Below the pieces are notes generated by a model. The model saw only the letters and a program-made list of their open reading frames with translations. It had not been told where the DNA came from and did not search any database. The position numbers were made by a program, and so were the translations under genes. From Aquilaria yunnanensis (lineage: Eukaryota > Streptophyta > Magnoliopsida > Malvales > Thymelaeaceae): a DNA stretch of 64,000 nt. Below, one piece after another: positions 10,958 to 22,474 of this stretch (within the stretch, counting starts at the first letter, position 1; each line of letters starts with the position of its first letter). The stretch spans positions 84,485,501 to 84,549,500 of the forward strand of contig CM077595.1 of assembly GCA_039654915.1 (NCBI GenBank). The letters are read 5' to 3'.

Positions 10958-13900
10958 ATGGTCACGACTGATTCGAAACTCTCACTTATCCCCAAAGGTA
11001 AGATATCAGAAGATCCCATGATGTCATATAATCAAGGAAATAATAGGCATACATTTCTTAGTTCTTCTTCATATAAGAATAATGGTTGGATTATTGACTT
11101 TATGGCAACTAACTATATGATGTTTGATTACCGTGACTTTTTGTGCATTACTAAACCTAAAAGGACATGTATTGTAAATGTTAATGAAGAGACATATCTG
11201 GTTACAGGAGCAGGAAAAATGGAGATAACATCATTCTTTTCATTACCTCACACTTTACTAGTCCCATCTTTATCAAACAAACTAATATTCGTAAGCCAGG
11301 TTACCACAAATCTTAATTGCGTGGTGTTAATGTATCCTACATTCTATCTTATCCAGGATATCCACACAAAGGAAATCATTAGGTGTAGTACTAAAAAAGA
11401 AGAGCTATACCACATTGATGACCTCAGTGTTAGCACAGTCAATCACATGCACAATATGACTACTGACAAAAATGAACAGTTTTGGTTACTTCATCGATGT
11501 TTGGGAAACCTATCATTTGGATACTTGGAACATTTGATTCCTGATTGGTTTTCCAATTCACAAATACCTGATTTTAAGTATGACACTTGTATCATTACTA
11601 AACGTCATCAAGTTTCTTATCCAACAAGTTTAAATAAAAGTGATGTTCCATTTGTTCTAATTCATTCGGATGTTTGAGGACCTTGTCCAATAACATCATT
11701 GTTTAGGAATAGATGGTCTGTTCTATTTATCAATGACTGCACTCAAATGATATAGTTAATCTTAGATATTGAAGATCTTTACTCATCAGAGCTCATATGC
11801 TTGACCATTTCTGGGATAGTGCTATTTCTACAACTGTACACCTCTCAAATAAAATGTCGCCATGAGTCTTAGCATTTAAGACTTTTTTTCATGCTCTTTC
11901 CTCGTATGTATCTCTTTCCATTATTTTGATGATCCCACCATGAGTCTTTGGATGTGTGGCATATGTTTACCCACATAAGAACCAATGCATTAAGTTAGAT
12001 CTGTGTACTATTCATTTTGTGTTCTTGGGATATGCTCCTCATAACAAAGGTTATCAATGTTACAACCTTACTACTTGATGGACCTATATCACCATGGATA
12101 TCACATTTCTCAAGTCAAACATGTTCTACTCAGGGCTAGGGTTTAATTCTTTCTTTCAGGGGGAGACTCAAAGTGAAGAAAATAATTATAGTTGGCTGAA
12201 CTTTGAATGGCTAGAGTTGGAAAATTTTTCAAATGATCATAACTTGATGTAAGTTCAAAGTGTCAGTAACAAGAATGAGAACATTAGTATAACTGGATGT
12301 TGTTATAATGAATGTTCTCCTAAAAACACTTAAGCTCCTGAAGTCGAAATCCTTTAAGAAGCCATACTAAATGTGATGGAAGATGATGCCTCGTCTTTAA
12401 CTCTTAAAAATATTGATGATGTGAATACACCTATAGGTCATGCTTTACCCAAAGGTATAACCATGGAAAGCCTCCTGATTGATACTCTCTTAACATTGAT
12501 GAAAGAAGATCCAAGTACCCTATTATGAACTATGTGAGCACTCATGGATTATCCGAGCCACTCAGGTCATTTGCATATCAATTATCTTTGTATCAAATTC
12601 CCAAAAATGTTTAGGATGCATTAGAAGATCCAAAATGATGTTAAGCAATACATGACGTGCTAAAAACATTACAAAAAAACAATATATAGATCCTTATGTC
12701 ATTGGCTCATGGGAATAATAAGTTGTAGGTGGATCTTTTCCATGAAACATAAGGCCGATGGATCAGTTGATAGATACATGGTAAGGCTGGTAGCTAAATG
12801 ATATACTCAGACATATGGCTTGAATTACCAAAAAAACTTTTTATTTGGTAGCAAAACTTAATACAGTAAAAGTTTTGCTATTACTGGCGACAAACCTTGA
12901 TTAGCCGTTACATCAATTAGATGTAAAAAAATGCCTTCTTCTATGGTGACCTTAAAGAAGAACTGTATATGGATGTTCTACCAAGAATCTTCGTGAAAGG
13001 TGGAATTGTATGCAAGCTAGAATAAGCCTTATATGGTTAAAATAGTCTCCTTATGCATGGCTTGGGTGGTTGAGTTCAACTATGAAAAAGTATGGCTTTA
13101 AATAGAGTAATTCAGATCATACTCTCTTTTTGAAATAGGTGACGACACTCATTGTCTATGTAGATGATATGACTATTATTAGAGATGATAAAGAACAGAT
13201 CACTAACTTATAAAGTCAACTCTCTATTGAATTTGAGATAAAGAATCTAGGAAAACTTAAGTACTTATTGAGAATATAAGTGTCTCAATTAAAGCAAGGT
13301 ATATTTTTTTAACAAAGAAAATACGTGTTGGATTTACTGTCAAAAGTAAGAGTGTTGGACTGTAAGCCAGCCGATACACCCATAACTCAAAATCATAAAC
13401 TATGCTGACCAGGTTCCAACCAATAAGGTGAGATAGTAGAAAATAGTTAGCAAGCTGATTTATTTGTCTTACACAAGACCGAACATTGCTTACGTGATCA
13501 GTGTGGTAAGCCAATGTATGCATCGACCCAATGAATAGCACATGATAGCTGTAGTTCGATTCTTGCTCTATTTCAAATCTTCTCCAAGGAAAAGACTCAT
13601 GTTCTCCAAGAACAATCATCTAAATGTCAATGGTCACATGGACATAGATTGGGTAGGAAACATTTTAAACTGAAGTCCACCTTTGGATACTTCACGTTTG
13701 TAGGGGCAATTTAGTTACATAGAGAAGCTAGAAACAAAAGATGGTGGCATTGTCAAGTGTAGAGGCTGAGTTTTGAGGTGTAGCTAAAGGTTTGTGCGAG
13801 TTGCTTTTGTTGAAAAGGCTACTGACTAAAATTGGTCTTGCTCTGAGCTTTGCAATGAACCTATTTTGTGGCAATAAAATTGCCATTGACATTGCACATA

Positions 13901-14090
13901 ATCTAGTACAACACGATTAGATGAAACATGTTAAGGCTGATTGGCATTTCATAAAACAAAACCTCAAAGATAAGGTTATTCAGCATCCCTTTGTGAAATT
14001 AGAAAATTAGTTAGCGAATATCCTAACAAAAGTAATGTCCAGTACAAGTTTTCACAGCTCACTTGACAAGTTAGGCATGAGAGATATCTA
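10958..14090 (+). pseudogene. Copia Pol relic (protease, integrase, RT, RNase H)
   Basis: An open stretch at 10958-11674 covers protease and the start of integrase. The protease active-site region reads WIIDFMATNYM, where families have D-S-G-A-T. The integrase-entry motif is HRCLGNLSFGYLEHL. Near 11940-12060 the VFG-C/FLGY block of integrase is visible. Reverse transcriptase shows IVYVDDMT near 13151. RNase H is seen near 13900-14030 (ADWHFIKQNL, LANILTK). Stops occur throughout, so the element is dead. Confidence 0.75.
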
Positions 14091-14110
14091 TGCACCAACT
14101 TGAGGGAAAG

Positions 14111-14285
14111 TGTTAGTATGAGCTATTATTTAGTGCATGTGTATAGTTTGTGTACGAGTTCATGATAGGATAAGACTCTAGTTTGTAGTTACTTTTTTAT
14201 CAAGATAAGAACAAAACTTGTATTTATGTACAAGGACAACATCAATGAAAATAGACGAGAAAATCATTTTCTCAAAAAGCCTTCA
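14111..14285 (+). repeat. Right LTR of the Copia element
   Basis: It begins TGTTAG after a polypurine tract and ends CTTCA, giving 175 bp, which is short for a Copia LTR. It matches the left LTR over its last 130 or so bases. Confidence 0.7.
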
Positions 14286-14759
14286 CCTTCTTCATTTTCA
14301 TTTTTTTTTAAGGAAGAAGTTCATTTTTAGCAAATAGTTAATTCATTGTTGGAACAAATAACCCCAAAATCTCATTTTCAATGAAATTCCTAAAATAACA
14401 TAAAACTTATAGAACCAAAACTAGCTCATTGACAAACAAAAAATAAATGCTTTAGCTTTTAAACACCAATAGAAAGAAGGGACAAAGCCATAGGCATCAG
14501 AAGTGAAGCCAAAGCTAAGAAAATCATGTCAGAGATTAATTGGGAAAACTGAAAGTTACCCACATAAGATGATAATTAGAAGATAAGGAAAAAAAAACTT
14601 CAAAATTAAATATTTGTGCTTAAAGAACACAGTAATCTTCGATAATACCTTAAAATTAAATTACTGCTATAAGAAGAATAATCAAGTGAAAACGATGAAA
14701 AGGATTCTATGTTAGGCTAACATTTGGATTAGAGAGTCAAAAGGTTTCCACACAATGGC
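14286..14759. other. Nothing recognised
   Basis: AT-rich sequence between the Copia element and the next repeat block, with no usable frame. Confidence 0.4.
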
Positions 14760-15830
14760 TGATCTAGAACATTTTTAAAGTGGGGTCCATATATAAGCCT
14801 AAGTTACAATTAAGCATAAAATTTGAATTGATTCAAAGGTAAACTTTAAATTATAAAACAACTATCTAAAGAGAATATATCTCCTATAACCATGCTCTTA
14901 TAAATTTTTTAGTTTTAAAAAAATATGACCACATAAATAAAAATTTCTTTGAATTGATTTCTAATTATATCTATAGAAATAAATATTATTTTAAGTAACC
15001 TTTAGTTTTAATTTGAAGTAAGTTATTAAATTTTATTTATTTTCAAATAAAGTACTTCTATAGTCATAAAATATATGTGCTTTACAATTGAATTTAAATT
15101 GAATAAGTCTTTAAAATTATTTAGAAACTTTAAAAATGAATTTCAAATAGAGATAGTATTCTTACTTTTATGGGTAAAACATTAGATCCTTAGTTAATTT
15201 TTTAAACAAATCAAAGGGTGGACTCCCACCTTTCAAGGTGGATTGCTTATAATACTTTTTCTATTTCTTAGAATAAAATAATTTAAACATAGAAGGCTTA
15301 TAATTTCACAAAAAAATAAATAAATAATGACTTATTTATCTGAACACTGAGACATCTATTAGGGATTAACATGATTTGTTTGAAACTTTGAGCTTATCTT
15401 GATTTATAAAGTTTAATAACTATAGACTGACTCGTAATTTGTGGGATAACTAAACTAATTAAGTACAAGAGTTAATGTTGAATTTAAGTCATAATTTTAA
15501 GATAAGAAAGAAAAATGACAAAAAAAAAATTTAATGAGTGACTTAAATTTTGTTTCAACAATTTCCAGTAAATATATTAATGTATTTGTTTTTTTTTTCT
15601 TCCTAGATTTTTATTTAAAATAGTGGGGTGCAATAGAAAATACAAGTGAGGTCCATATTTAATTTTATACATTTTTTACCTATAATTTTTTTAAATAAAA
15701 GTTCCAATAGAAAATACAAGTGGGGTTCATACTTAATTTTATATACTTTTTGCTTACATTTTTTTAAATAAAAGTGGGGTCTGTGAACACCACTTTGGTG
15801 AACATAAATGTGCCTCTGTTTCCACAACCT
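14760..15830. mobile_element. Probable old non-autonomous DNA element
   Basis: The segment starts with tggctgatctagaacattt followed by gtggggtccatatata and ends with gtggggtctgtgaacacc and cctctgtttcc, a layout seen in old hAT-like elements. Within it, a block of about 77 bp is duplicated in tandem at about 15633 and 15710 (caatagaaaatacaagtg). Borders are approximate and no coding capacity is seen. Confidence 0.35.
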
Positions 15831-15934
15831 CGAGCAGCCAAAGTTTGCAGAACTCTCTTATCTCTTTTAAAATTACCAACCTACCCTTTGTTTTTGTTTG
15901 CAGTAGAAAGAGATTTGGGGAAGATGATGAACTA

Positions 15935-16268
15935 AGATTAATTAATATTTTAAGCCCCTCAACTTATATATTTGTGTCAATTTTAGTCTAATGTTTTTTT
16001 ATTCTTTTAGTATAGCAATTTGTTATTATAGAAGATGATACCACATTGATCTAGAAGCACCACATCATCAACTTCAGTCCAAAATAATTGAAAATTTAAC
16101 AAAAGAGACTCAAGTAGGACGTGCATTATAAGATAGGAGACTTTATGATATCATAGATTGAGTACATGGATCATTTTAGGACAAATCAAAAAGTTAAAAG
16201 ACCACTTCTAGATTACCATTTTAGGAAAAATAAAAAAACAAAAGGACCACCGATAGATTTTACCTCAA
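15935..16268 (-). mobile_element. MITE, copy B (inverted relative to 9289-9582)
   Basis: This is collinear, when reversed, with the segment at 9289-9582. The two copies lie on opposite sides of the Copia element. Confidence 0.6.
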
Positions 16269-16289
16269 TCCTATAACAATAATGTTTTC

Positions 16290-16610
16290 TAATTCAAAAC
16301 GGCTTATTTTTATTTTTACATTTTTTTATTTGAAACTAATTTTATTTAAAAATTAATATTATGTATGTGTAATAATCAATTGAAAATATAATTTTCATAA
16401 TCTTACTAAATTTTTATAATTATTTCTAGCTTTAGGCATTAAAAAGGAAATATTCATAAAATTTAATAACATAATAAAAATTTATTTTTAAATGAATTAT
16501 TATATCTATATAACACTGACTTTTAAATAAATTTGATTCAAGATAAAATATATATATAAATAAAAATAAATTATTTTAAATTAAAATAAATTGGATCTTG
16601 TACAATTAGT
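16290..16610. mobile_element. AT-rich palindromic MITE, copy 1 of 3
   Basis: Shares long blocks (cttatttttattttta, aattaatatta, ataatcaattgaaaatata, cttactaaattttta) with 19995-20320 and 30755-31062. The two halves are imperfect inverted copies of each other. No protein is encoded. Confidence 0.6.
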
Positions 16611-16654
16611 TGGGTACTGCCAATGCAACAATTGCTGGCTTTTGTTTTCGACGC

Positions 16655-16805
16655 GGATTAATTGGGATTACGAATAAACCAAATCAGGCTAGGCTAGCCC
16701 ACATGAACCTTGGCAAGAACGAGCTGAACGTGGATCAATTAGGATTCCGAATAACCAAATCAGGCTAGGCTCGCCCACCGTGAACCTTGGAAAGAACCAG
16801 GAAAA
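16655..16805. repeat. Tandem duplication, 77-bp unit
   Basis: Two copies sharing accaaatcaggctaggct and tgaaccttgg lie directly next to the tRNA gene's 3' side. The units start at 16655 and 16732. Confidence 0.7.
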
Positions 16806-16808
16806 GGC

Positions 16809-16812
16809 AAAA
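16809..16812 (-). terminator. Pol III terminator of the tRNA-Glu gene
   Basis: A run of four T on the minus strand follows the tRNA 3' end after a few bases, the usual RNA polymerase III stop. Confidence 0.6.
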
Positions 16813-16814
16813 TT

Positions 16815-16887
16815 TTCCGTTGCCGGGACTTGAACCCGGGTCTCTCGGGTGAGAGCCGAGTATCCTAACCAACTAGACTACAACGGA
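16815..16887 (-). tRNA. tRNA-Glu (anticodon CTC)
   Basis: A 73-nt cloverleaf can be read on the minus strand. The acceptor stem begins TCCGTTG and closes with CAACGGA plus discriminator A. The D arm contains the AGTTGGTTAGGAT block (internal A box). The anticodon loop reads CTCTCAC with CTC in the middle. The T arm has the GGTTCAAGTCC internal B box. No intron is present. It supplies glutamate for GAG codons during cytosolic translation. An intact cloverleaf and a T-run terminator argue that it is a working gene rather than a relic. A TATA-like stretch lies 35-45 bp upstream, as is common for plant tRNA genes. Confidence 0.95.
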
Positions 16888-16889
16888 TT

Positions 16890-17367
16890 TGATGTCAACT
16901 CGGTCACAACTTTTTTTCTAAAGAAAAAGTATATTTTTCGTATTTTGCCGTTCCCATGGTATTGCTTGTTTCGTCACTTCTGCTTCATCGTAACACGCGA
17001 CAGAAAATGTCGAGAAGCAAAGATTTTTTGGTTTGTTCCCATGTTTTTCAGGAATCCATATTGAAGCATGCTGAGAAATTTGGAAAACCAACTATCCTTA
17101 TTTTTGTTAATGTTAAAGCGAAACAAAAAAAAAAAAAAAAAAGACTAATGATTATACGTCATTAAAACGCACAATACATAATCGATTGTCGCGATTGGAC
17201 GGTACAATAACAAGTAGTTATCATATTCAAGTCTAGAGTTGCGATACAACAAAGTGGCTCCTTTTTTTTTTTGCTCAAGATCAAATATTAACACGCCGAA
17301 ATAGCTGGCCAACATTATATACAAGTCCCTTTTTTATTTGATATTCTGTTAATATAAAGAATTTTCA
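16890..17367. other. AT-rich spacer
   Basis: Contains a long A run near 17106; nothing else was recognised. Confidence 0.4.
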
Positions 17368-18299
17368 GGGCTTAAATACTAAATTTACCATCGTAAAGTA
17401 TAAAAAAGATCAAATTTACTACCAAACTTTTAAAAGTACCAAATTTAATACTAAACTCTATTTTTAAAACTAAATTTACCACCATTGTTACTTTTTCTAC
17501 CAAATTATAACAAAAATCACAGTTTTGGTCCTTCATTTTTCATCTTTTTTTTATTTGAATATCTAACAATCATATTATCATTTTCAACAAGTTTAGTACC
17601 AAGTTTAATTTTGGCTGTGGCTGACCTACTTTCTTTGAAGTTCTCCTTAGAGTCATTAATCACACTATGAGCTTCATTTATTTTCAAAGCTTGTTTTTTT
17701 TTTATATGCTCGAATCTTAACAGTTTTGGTCCTATTCCTAACGATGAACGCCTAATTCTAGAGTAGCTAATTCTGGCTAAAATAGCCAAAGGCTTAACTT
17801 TTAGAATCTCACTAATATTTCTTTATCTTTCCTCAATCTTAACAACATTAACTAGAAATTATAAAGGAAAACACACAAAATTTCAGTTTGTAGCAGTAAC
17901 CCATAGTTCCAGTTTATGTTATATCTTGGGGGGGGAAAAATGAAATTTTAGCATTTAAGAAGGTGCTTTGTGATGGTACAGTGGCGAAGCGGTGGCTGGT
18001 TGGTGCTATTGGCAGGGGTGGTCTTTCATCTCTGAAAGAAAATGACAGAATTATTAAATAAGTAAAGCTAGGGTACTAGTAGAAGAAACATAAAAAATCA
18101 ATGACTAGAAGTGTTATTTTTCACATTCAATTTAATAGTCATTTAACGGCGTAATGGTAAATTTGGTATTTTTTTTATAAGTTTAATGGTAAATTTGATC
18201 TTAAAAATAAATTTTAGTATGAGATTTGATACTTTTAAAAGTTTGATGATAAATTTGGTTTCGTTAACACTTTTCATTGGTAAATTTAGTATTAAAACC
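17368..18299. mobile_element. Non-autonomous element with long inverted repeats
   Basis: About 110 bp at the left (from aatactaaatttacca on) match the inverse of the right end, including the shared phrase aaacttttaaaagta. The length is about 930 bp and no transposase is encoded. The appearance is that of a small MULE-type element, but the flanking target duplication is not clear. It ends under 200 bp from the 3' end of the PMEI gene. Confidence 0.6.
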
Positions 18300-18481
18300 A
18301 AAATTTTAGTGATAACAAGTAGTAATACATACAGACGAATGATCTAAAATACAAAAAACTTGATATTCACATATTTTTATCTGTTTTTCGTGGATTAATT
18401 ACATGTCGTCTAACATCTGATTCATTTTCCAAATTAAGAACCCACCAAGCAAGAAGATACCCCCCAAAAAAAAGACAAATT

Positions 18482-19135
18482 TTAGGGCTTATTGTTGGCC
18501 GCAGCAGCTCGAAACTTGGCAGCATACTGTTGAAACAAAGCAAGCGCATTGCTGGTAACTTGAGCCACATTCAACACCTTACCCCTAATGGTTGCCTTCA
18601 TTTTGGTTAGCCCCTGCGTCGGTAACTCGTTGAGACAAAAGCTGGCGTCGGTGTATGCGGCGCTAGCCCAGGTCTCGACGTTGCTGGCGTGGAACAAGAA
18701 GTCGTCGTTGCTCGCGCTCACGGTCCCCTCGTCTTGGCTCAACCGGTGGAGCTCGCCGATGGATTGACTAAGTTGCTGGATGCTGTCGCCTATCTGGGAT
18801 AGGCAATCTTCAACCACTGGGTATTCCCTGGCCTTCTGGTCTTTTAGTTGCTTGGATACCTCTAGCAAGTAGGACCTCGCATTGCGAGCTCTATACAGGC
18901 TCACGGCTAATGCTAGTTGCGCTAGCTGGTGCGGGTTCTGGTTCGCCGTGTTGGGGAAGCGGGACAAGGATCGAACACAGAGAGATGGATAGCGAGTCGC
19001 CTGGCACGCGACTACAAGATTGTTGCTATGCCCGTTGCTCGTTATTCTGACTTGCTGGGGTAGCTCTGTCGTGCTTGTAACGTAAAAGATGCAAGAGAGG
19101 ATGAACAAGGGCAGGGCAAAGTTGAGTTTGGCCAT
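18482..19135 (-). CDS. Plant invertase/pectin methylesterase inhibitor (PMEI) domain protein
   Basis: A single-exon frame of 217 residues with an N-terminal signal peptide (hydrophobic residues 5-20). The mature part is a PMEI four-helix domain. Four cysteines at about 44, 53, 111 and 167 fit the family's two disulphides; the first pair frames the block CQATRYPSLC. Members are secreted to the cell wall and inhibit either pectin methylesterase or acid invertase, and sequence alone does not say which. Length is normal for the family (about 200 residues). The start is the first ATG after a TATA box about 110 bp upstream, leaving a leader of about 75 bases. It is a lone gene; the codons look like ordinary plant coding sequence. 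Confidence 0.9.
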   Translation of the reverse strand: MAKLNFALPLFILSCIFYVTSTTELPQQVRITSNGHSNNLVVACQATRYPSLCVRSLSRFPNTANQNPHQLAQLALAVSLYRARNARSYLLEVSKQLKDQKAREYPVVEDCLSQIGDSIQQLSQSIGELHRLSQDEGTVSASNDDFLFHASNVETWASAAYTDASFCLNELPTQGLTKMKATIRGKVLNVAQVTSNALALFQQYAAKFRAAAANNKP

Positions 19136-19242
19136 TAAGAAGATGTAAGAATCAGAAGAAGGCTAGGAAAGGGTATTGGTATGAGAGATTTGACAAGTGA
19201 GGAGGAGGAGTTTATTGGGGGAAAGGGAAGGACCTGAAAGAG

Positions 19243-19250
19243 TATATATA
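19243..19250 (-). promoter_or_regulatory. TATA box of the PMEI gene
   Basis: TATATATA on the minus strand about 108 bp upstream of the ATG, flanked by C-rich sequence; transcription would start near 19213. Confidence 0.6.
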
Positions 19251-19259
19251 GAGGGACCC

Positions 19260-19786
19260 TCGCATGAAAACAGAAAAACTTGGATAACTTGCGGTTTAAT
19301 TACTTGCATTATTCTCTAATTTATTTATTAGTTTGTAATTAGTGAGGTATAGTGTAAGCTGAGTATTATGCATTTTGACGTCCAATAGTTGTCTATGGCA
19401 AATTGTGCAAAACCAGCCGGGTTTCTGCTTAAAAAACTAGGTTTGACCACAGAACACGTGTTTAACCTTCCAGAGTGTAGGTGTCTTGGGAAGGACAAAG
19501 GAAGGTGCTTCAAAAGATCTGCACCAGAAAAGAAGAGACAAAATTGGGTTTTATCTGACTTATTTTTCTATAATTTTTTAAGGGATATGTATGGAAATAA
19601 ATTTAAAATAATTCCAGCCAAACAAAACATTTGAAGACAATATGAAACAGGCCGCATTAGACAGATCATTTTAAATGATTCAAATGTTGGTAGTATATTG
19701 ATTCTCTTGAAAATTTGTTCTTAATGAATTAAAATACAAGATCAGTGCTGACTTTTCTAGTATTTTATAAGTGCTCGCTCATTTAT
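19260..19786. other. Upstream spacer of the PMEI gene
   Basis: May hold upstream control sequence (an ACACGTGT G-box-like motif near 19455). Nothing else was recognised. Confidence 0.3.
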
Positions 19787-19994
19787 GGATTAAATACGTC
19801 CCACATCCCTGTACTATGACCATTCGGACGCATAACCCCCCAAGTATGACTCGTTACAACTCACTCCCCAAACTCCTAGAAACCATCCAATTAGCCCCCG
19901 CACCCGGCACGTGAGATTACGTGGCTTCCCAGCCATCTGATTTTAACGGCACTTCTATTTCTCCTCGTTGCCTTCTCCATCTACACTAAATTTG

Positions 19995-20320
19995 TTTTAA
20001 CTTTAGTTAATTGATTATAAAATAACTTATTTTTATTTTTATATCTTTTTTACTTAAAATTAATTTTAATTAAAAGTTAATATTATATAGCTGCAATAAT
20101 CAATTGAAAATATAATTTTTATAATCTTACTAAATTTTTATGAATTTTTCTAGTTTCAAGCCTTAAAAAATAAAAATTCATAAAAATTTAACAACATCCT
20201 CAAATTTTACTTTTAAATTAATTATTGCATCTAAATAATATTGACTTTCAAATAAAATTAATTTTAAATAAAAAAGTTGTAAAAGTAAAAAATAATTAGT
20301 TACCTTTAGACAAAACGAAT
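19995..20320. mobile_element. AT-rich palindromic MITE, copy 2 of 3, nested in the Pack-MULE
   Basis: Closely similar to 16290-16610 and more distantly to 30755-31062. It lies between the left inverted repeat and the captured gene fragment. Confidence 0.6.
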
Positions 20321-20397
20321 TAGCCCCTGCACTAGCTGGCATCTCCTACGCAGTCGCTGCCGTTACCTCTGCAACCACCGTGACAACATAGTCTTCC

Positions 20398-20664
20398 ATG
20401 TCAACTCCTCCTACTTCACTCCCGCCGCCAATCGCAGCCTCGATGCTTGTGCCCTCATTTTCCTCCCAATTTTCACCTTCTCCTCCAAGACTCACCCTAA
20501 TTCCTTACCCCGAATGCGTCATCTGCCTGTTAGAATTCGAAGAAAACGAATCGGGTCAGACCCTAACCAGTTGTAACGACAGCTTCCACATCGACTATAT
20601 TGACATGTGGTTCCTCTCACAGTCCACTTGCCCACTCTGTCGGACCCCTGTCGAAGGACGCTAG
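20398..20664 (+). pseudogene. Captured RING-H2 (ATL-like) E3 ligase fragment
   Basis: The 88-residue frame ends in a RING-H2-like block that starts at [16 protein letters not shown] and closes with CPLCR. RING-H2 proteins of the ATL family bind E2 enzymes and transfer ubiquitin. Two zinc ligands are lost: the histidine expected after the third cysteine is aspartate (CNDSFH) and the cysteine expected in the H-x-x-C step is tyrosine (HIDYID). The membrane anchor expected at the N terminus of ATL proteins is missing. A further frame at 20720-20902 looks like the original C-terminal tail, out of phase. It is probably a non-functional capture, though it could still be transcribed. Confidence 0.7.
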
Positions 20665-21447
20665 CCCCTAGCATTCCGAAGATACGTTCTTATGCATCTC
20701 TTACCCGGTAGTAAACGGATTGGAACCGTCTGCAGGTCCTAAGTCATGTTCTGTGTGTGAAAGCCAAGAGCGGGTAGGAACATCATCGTCTGATCAAGGG
20801 GGCGACCTTGATCTTATAGGACAGGGAGAACACAGAAAGGACGTTAAGAAAAAGGGATTGGCTGATGTATTTTCAATTGAAGGAGATGAAGGAAAAAGTT
20901 GAAATCCAAAAGCAGCTTGAGATAGAGGTTTCCGATCGAGTGGATTTGCAGAGAAGAGTAGAAGAAGGGTGGTCATGGACACCGGTAGCGTGATGGGTAG
21001 GGGGAGGTTATCTCAGACGGAGAAAAAAAAGTGCCGTTAAAATCAAACGGCTTGGAAGCCACAAGATCTCACGTGCCGGGCGCAGGGGGCTAATTGGACG
21101 TTTTCTAAGTTGATGACTGAGTTATGTGTCTGAGTGGTCATAGTACATGAAACGGGAGGTATTTCAGCCCTCATTTGCCTAAAAAGAGTGGCATATTTAA
21201 AAGGATTACTAAAATTTTCTAGCAGTTCAAGTTGAATAAAAAAACAGACAGAAATTATGGGAGTGTAACTAAATCTCTCATACCAAATAAAGCTCAAGCC
21301 TAAATCACACGTTAGGCGTCTCATGGTGTCTTGTAGGTATTTATTTTAGTGACGGGATGTCGAGATAAACGGGGAACTGTCTTTCAGGGACAGTAACCAC
21401 TTAATAACTTCCATTCTTTCTATTTTATCTCATCATAAAAATAGAAA

Positions 21448-22474
21448 TGCAAAAATAATAAATAAACCACTAATATTTCTGTTTAACCTGATTCAGCCAC
21501 TAATATTTTTTTTTGTCCAAATAAATCACTATAGTCAAAGTTAGTTTAAATCGGTCACTTGACAACAATTTATTAGAATATTTTGTTTTAAGATGAGATA
21601 TTTCGTTTGTTCTAAAGCAAAAAATAATAAATAAACTACTAAAATTTTTGGGTTGACCTGAATAGGCCACTTATGTTTGTTTTTTTTTTTTTGCTGAAAA
21701 AACCACTAATGTTTTTAAATGAATCAAATTGGGCTTTCTTCATTAAATTTAATATTTCTTTCAACATTTTACAGAAACCAGGGTTAGCATTTTACAAATA
21801 AAATTGGAAATATTGAAGCTTTATTTTGTTCTTTATGAAGAAAACTGGAAAAAAAACAGTGTGTTATTTCATTATTTTTATCTTCTATTAAAATATAAGA
21901 TATTCTATTTAAATTATTCTTAATAAATTCTTTCTCTTACCAAAATGAGACAAAAGTTATAATATGTATAATTGGATTAATTTGGCTAACTGAGATTGAG
22001 AGATTGTAGTTCTCAATCAGCCACCACCATTGTTTATGGAAACGGCTTCAACTTTAAGGTTATCTTTTCATTCCTTGAGACCTAATACCAATGTTGATGT
22101 GAAATCTGATGCATCCAATGGCAGAGGTAAGAGTCAATAATGAGATTTCAAATATTGACTCTGGAATCTAAAGAGAGAGAATGATTCACAGTTAATCAAA
22201 ATTTTAGCAGATTTTCCACTGTAATAATGAAAATACAGTATTTGGATTATTTTACACTAAAAGTATCAATTATGAAAAAAAAAATTAGAAAGATGGTGGC
22301 ATGGGGAGTTTTGTAATTTTAACGTCTAGTTGGTGAATTAAGTCATTTGAATAATATTAGTAGTTTATTTGGCTATTTAAATATTGTTAATGGTTTATTT
22401 AGCCAAAAAAAAAATATTAGTGCCCGATTTGAGACTATCACAAACATTAGTGGTTTTTGTTTGTTAGTTTTGCC
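21448..22474. mobile_element. Non-autonomous MULE with perfect 9-bp target duplication
   Basis: The ends are long imperfect inverted repeats containing accactaat and gcactaatatttttttt-like phrases (left about 21448-21545; right about 22380-22474). The 9-bp sequence aaatagaaa occurs directly on both sides (21439-21447 and 22475-22483). The interior has no transposase. Confidence 0.8.

Larger units (their letters stand above)
9783..14285 (+). mobile_element. Ty1/Copia LTR retrotransposon, degenerate
   Basis: Similar terminal sequences lie at about 9783-9917 and 14111-14285. The first is directly followed by tggtatcaga, the usual plant initiator-Met tRNA primer site. Gag and Pol relics lie between in Copia order: Gag with a knuckle, protease, integrase, reverse transcriptase with YVDD, RNase H. 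Many stops and frameshifts make it non-functional. A purine tract (gagggaaag) precedes the right LTR. The left LTR lacks its first 40-odd bases compared with the right, so no target duplication can be read. Confidence 0.85.
19787..21169 (+). mobile_element. Pack-MULE carrying a RING-H2 gene fragment
   Basis: The left 166 bp (to 19952) and the right 139 bp (21031-21169) are inverted copies of each other, sharing gtactatgacca, gtccaattagcccc and cccggcacgtgagat. The flanking 9-bp sequences are ctcatttat and ctcatttgc (7 of 9 identical), as expected for an old Mutator-like target duplication. Inside lie a nested AT-rich MITE and a gene-like, GC-richer stretch from about 20330 to 21005 encoding a RING-H2 domain. 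No transposase is present, so movement would need help from elsewhere. Confidence 0.8.

Noticed and set aside
17368..18299. 9-bp target duplication for this element
   Set aside because: Flanks aattttcag and aattttagt are only partly alike and AT-rich, so I did not claim it.
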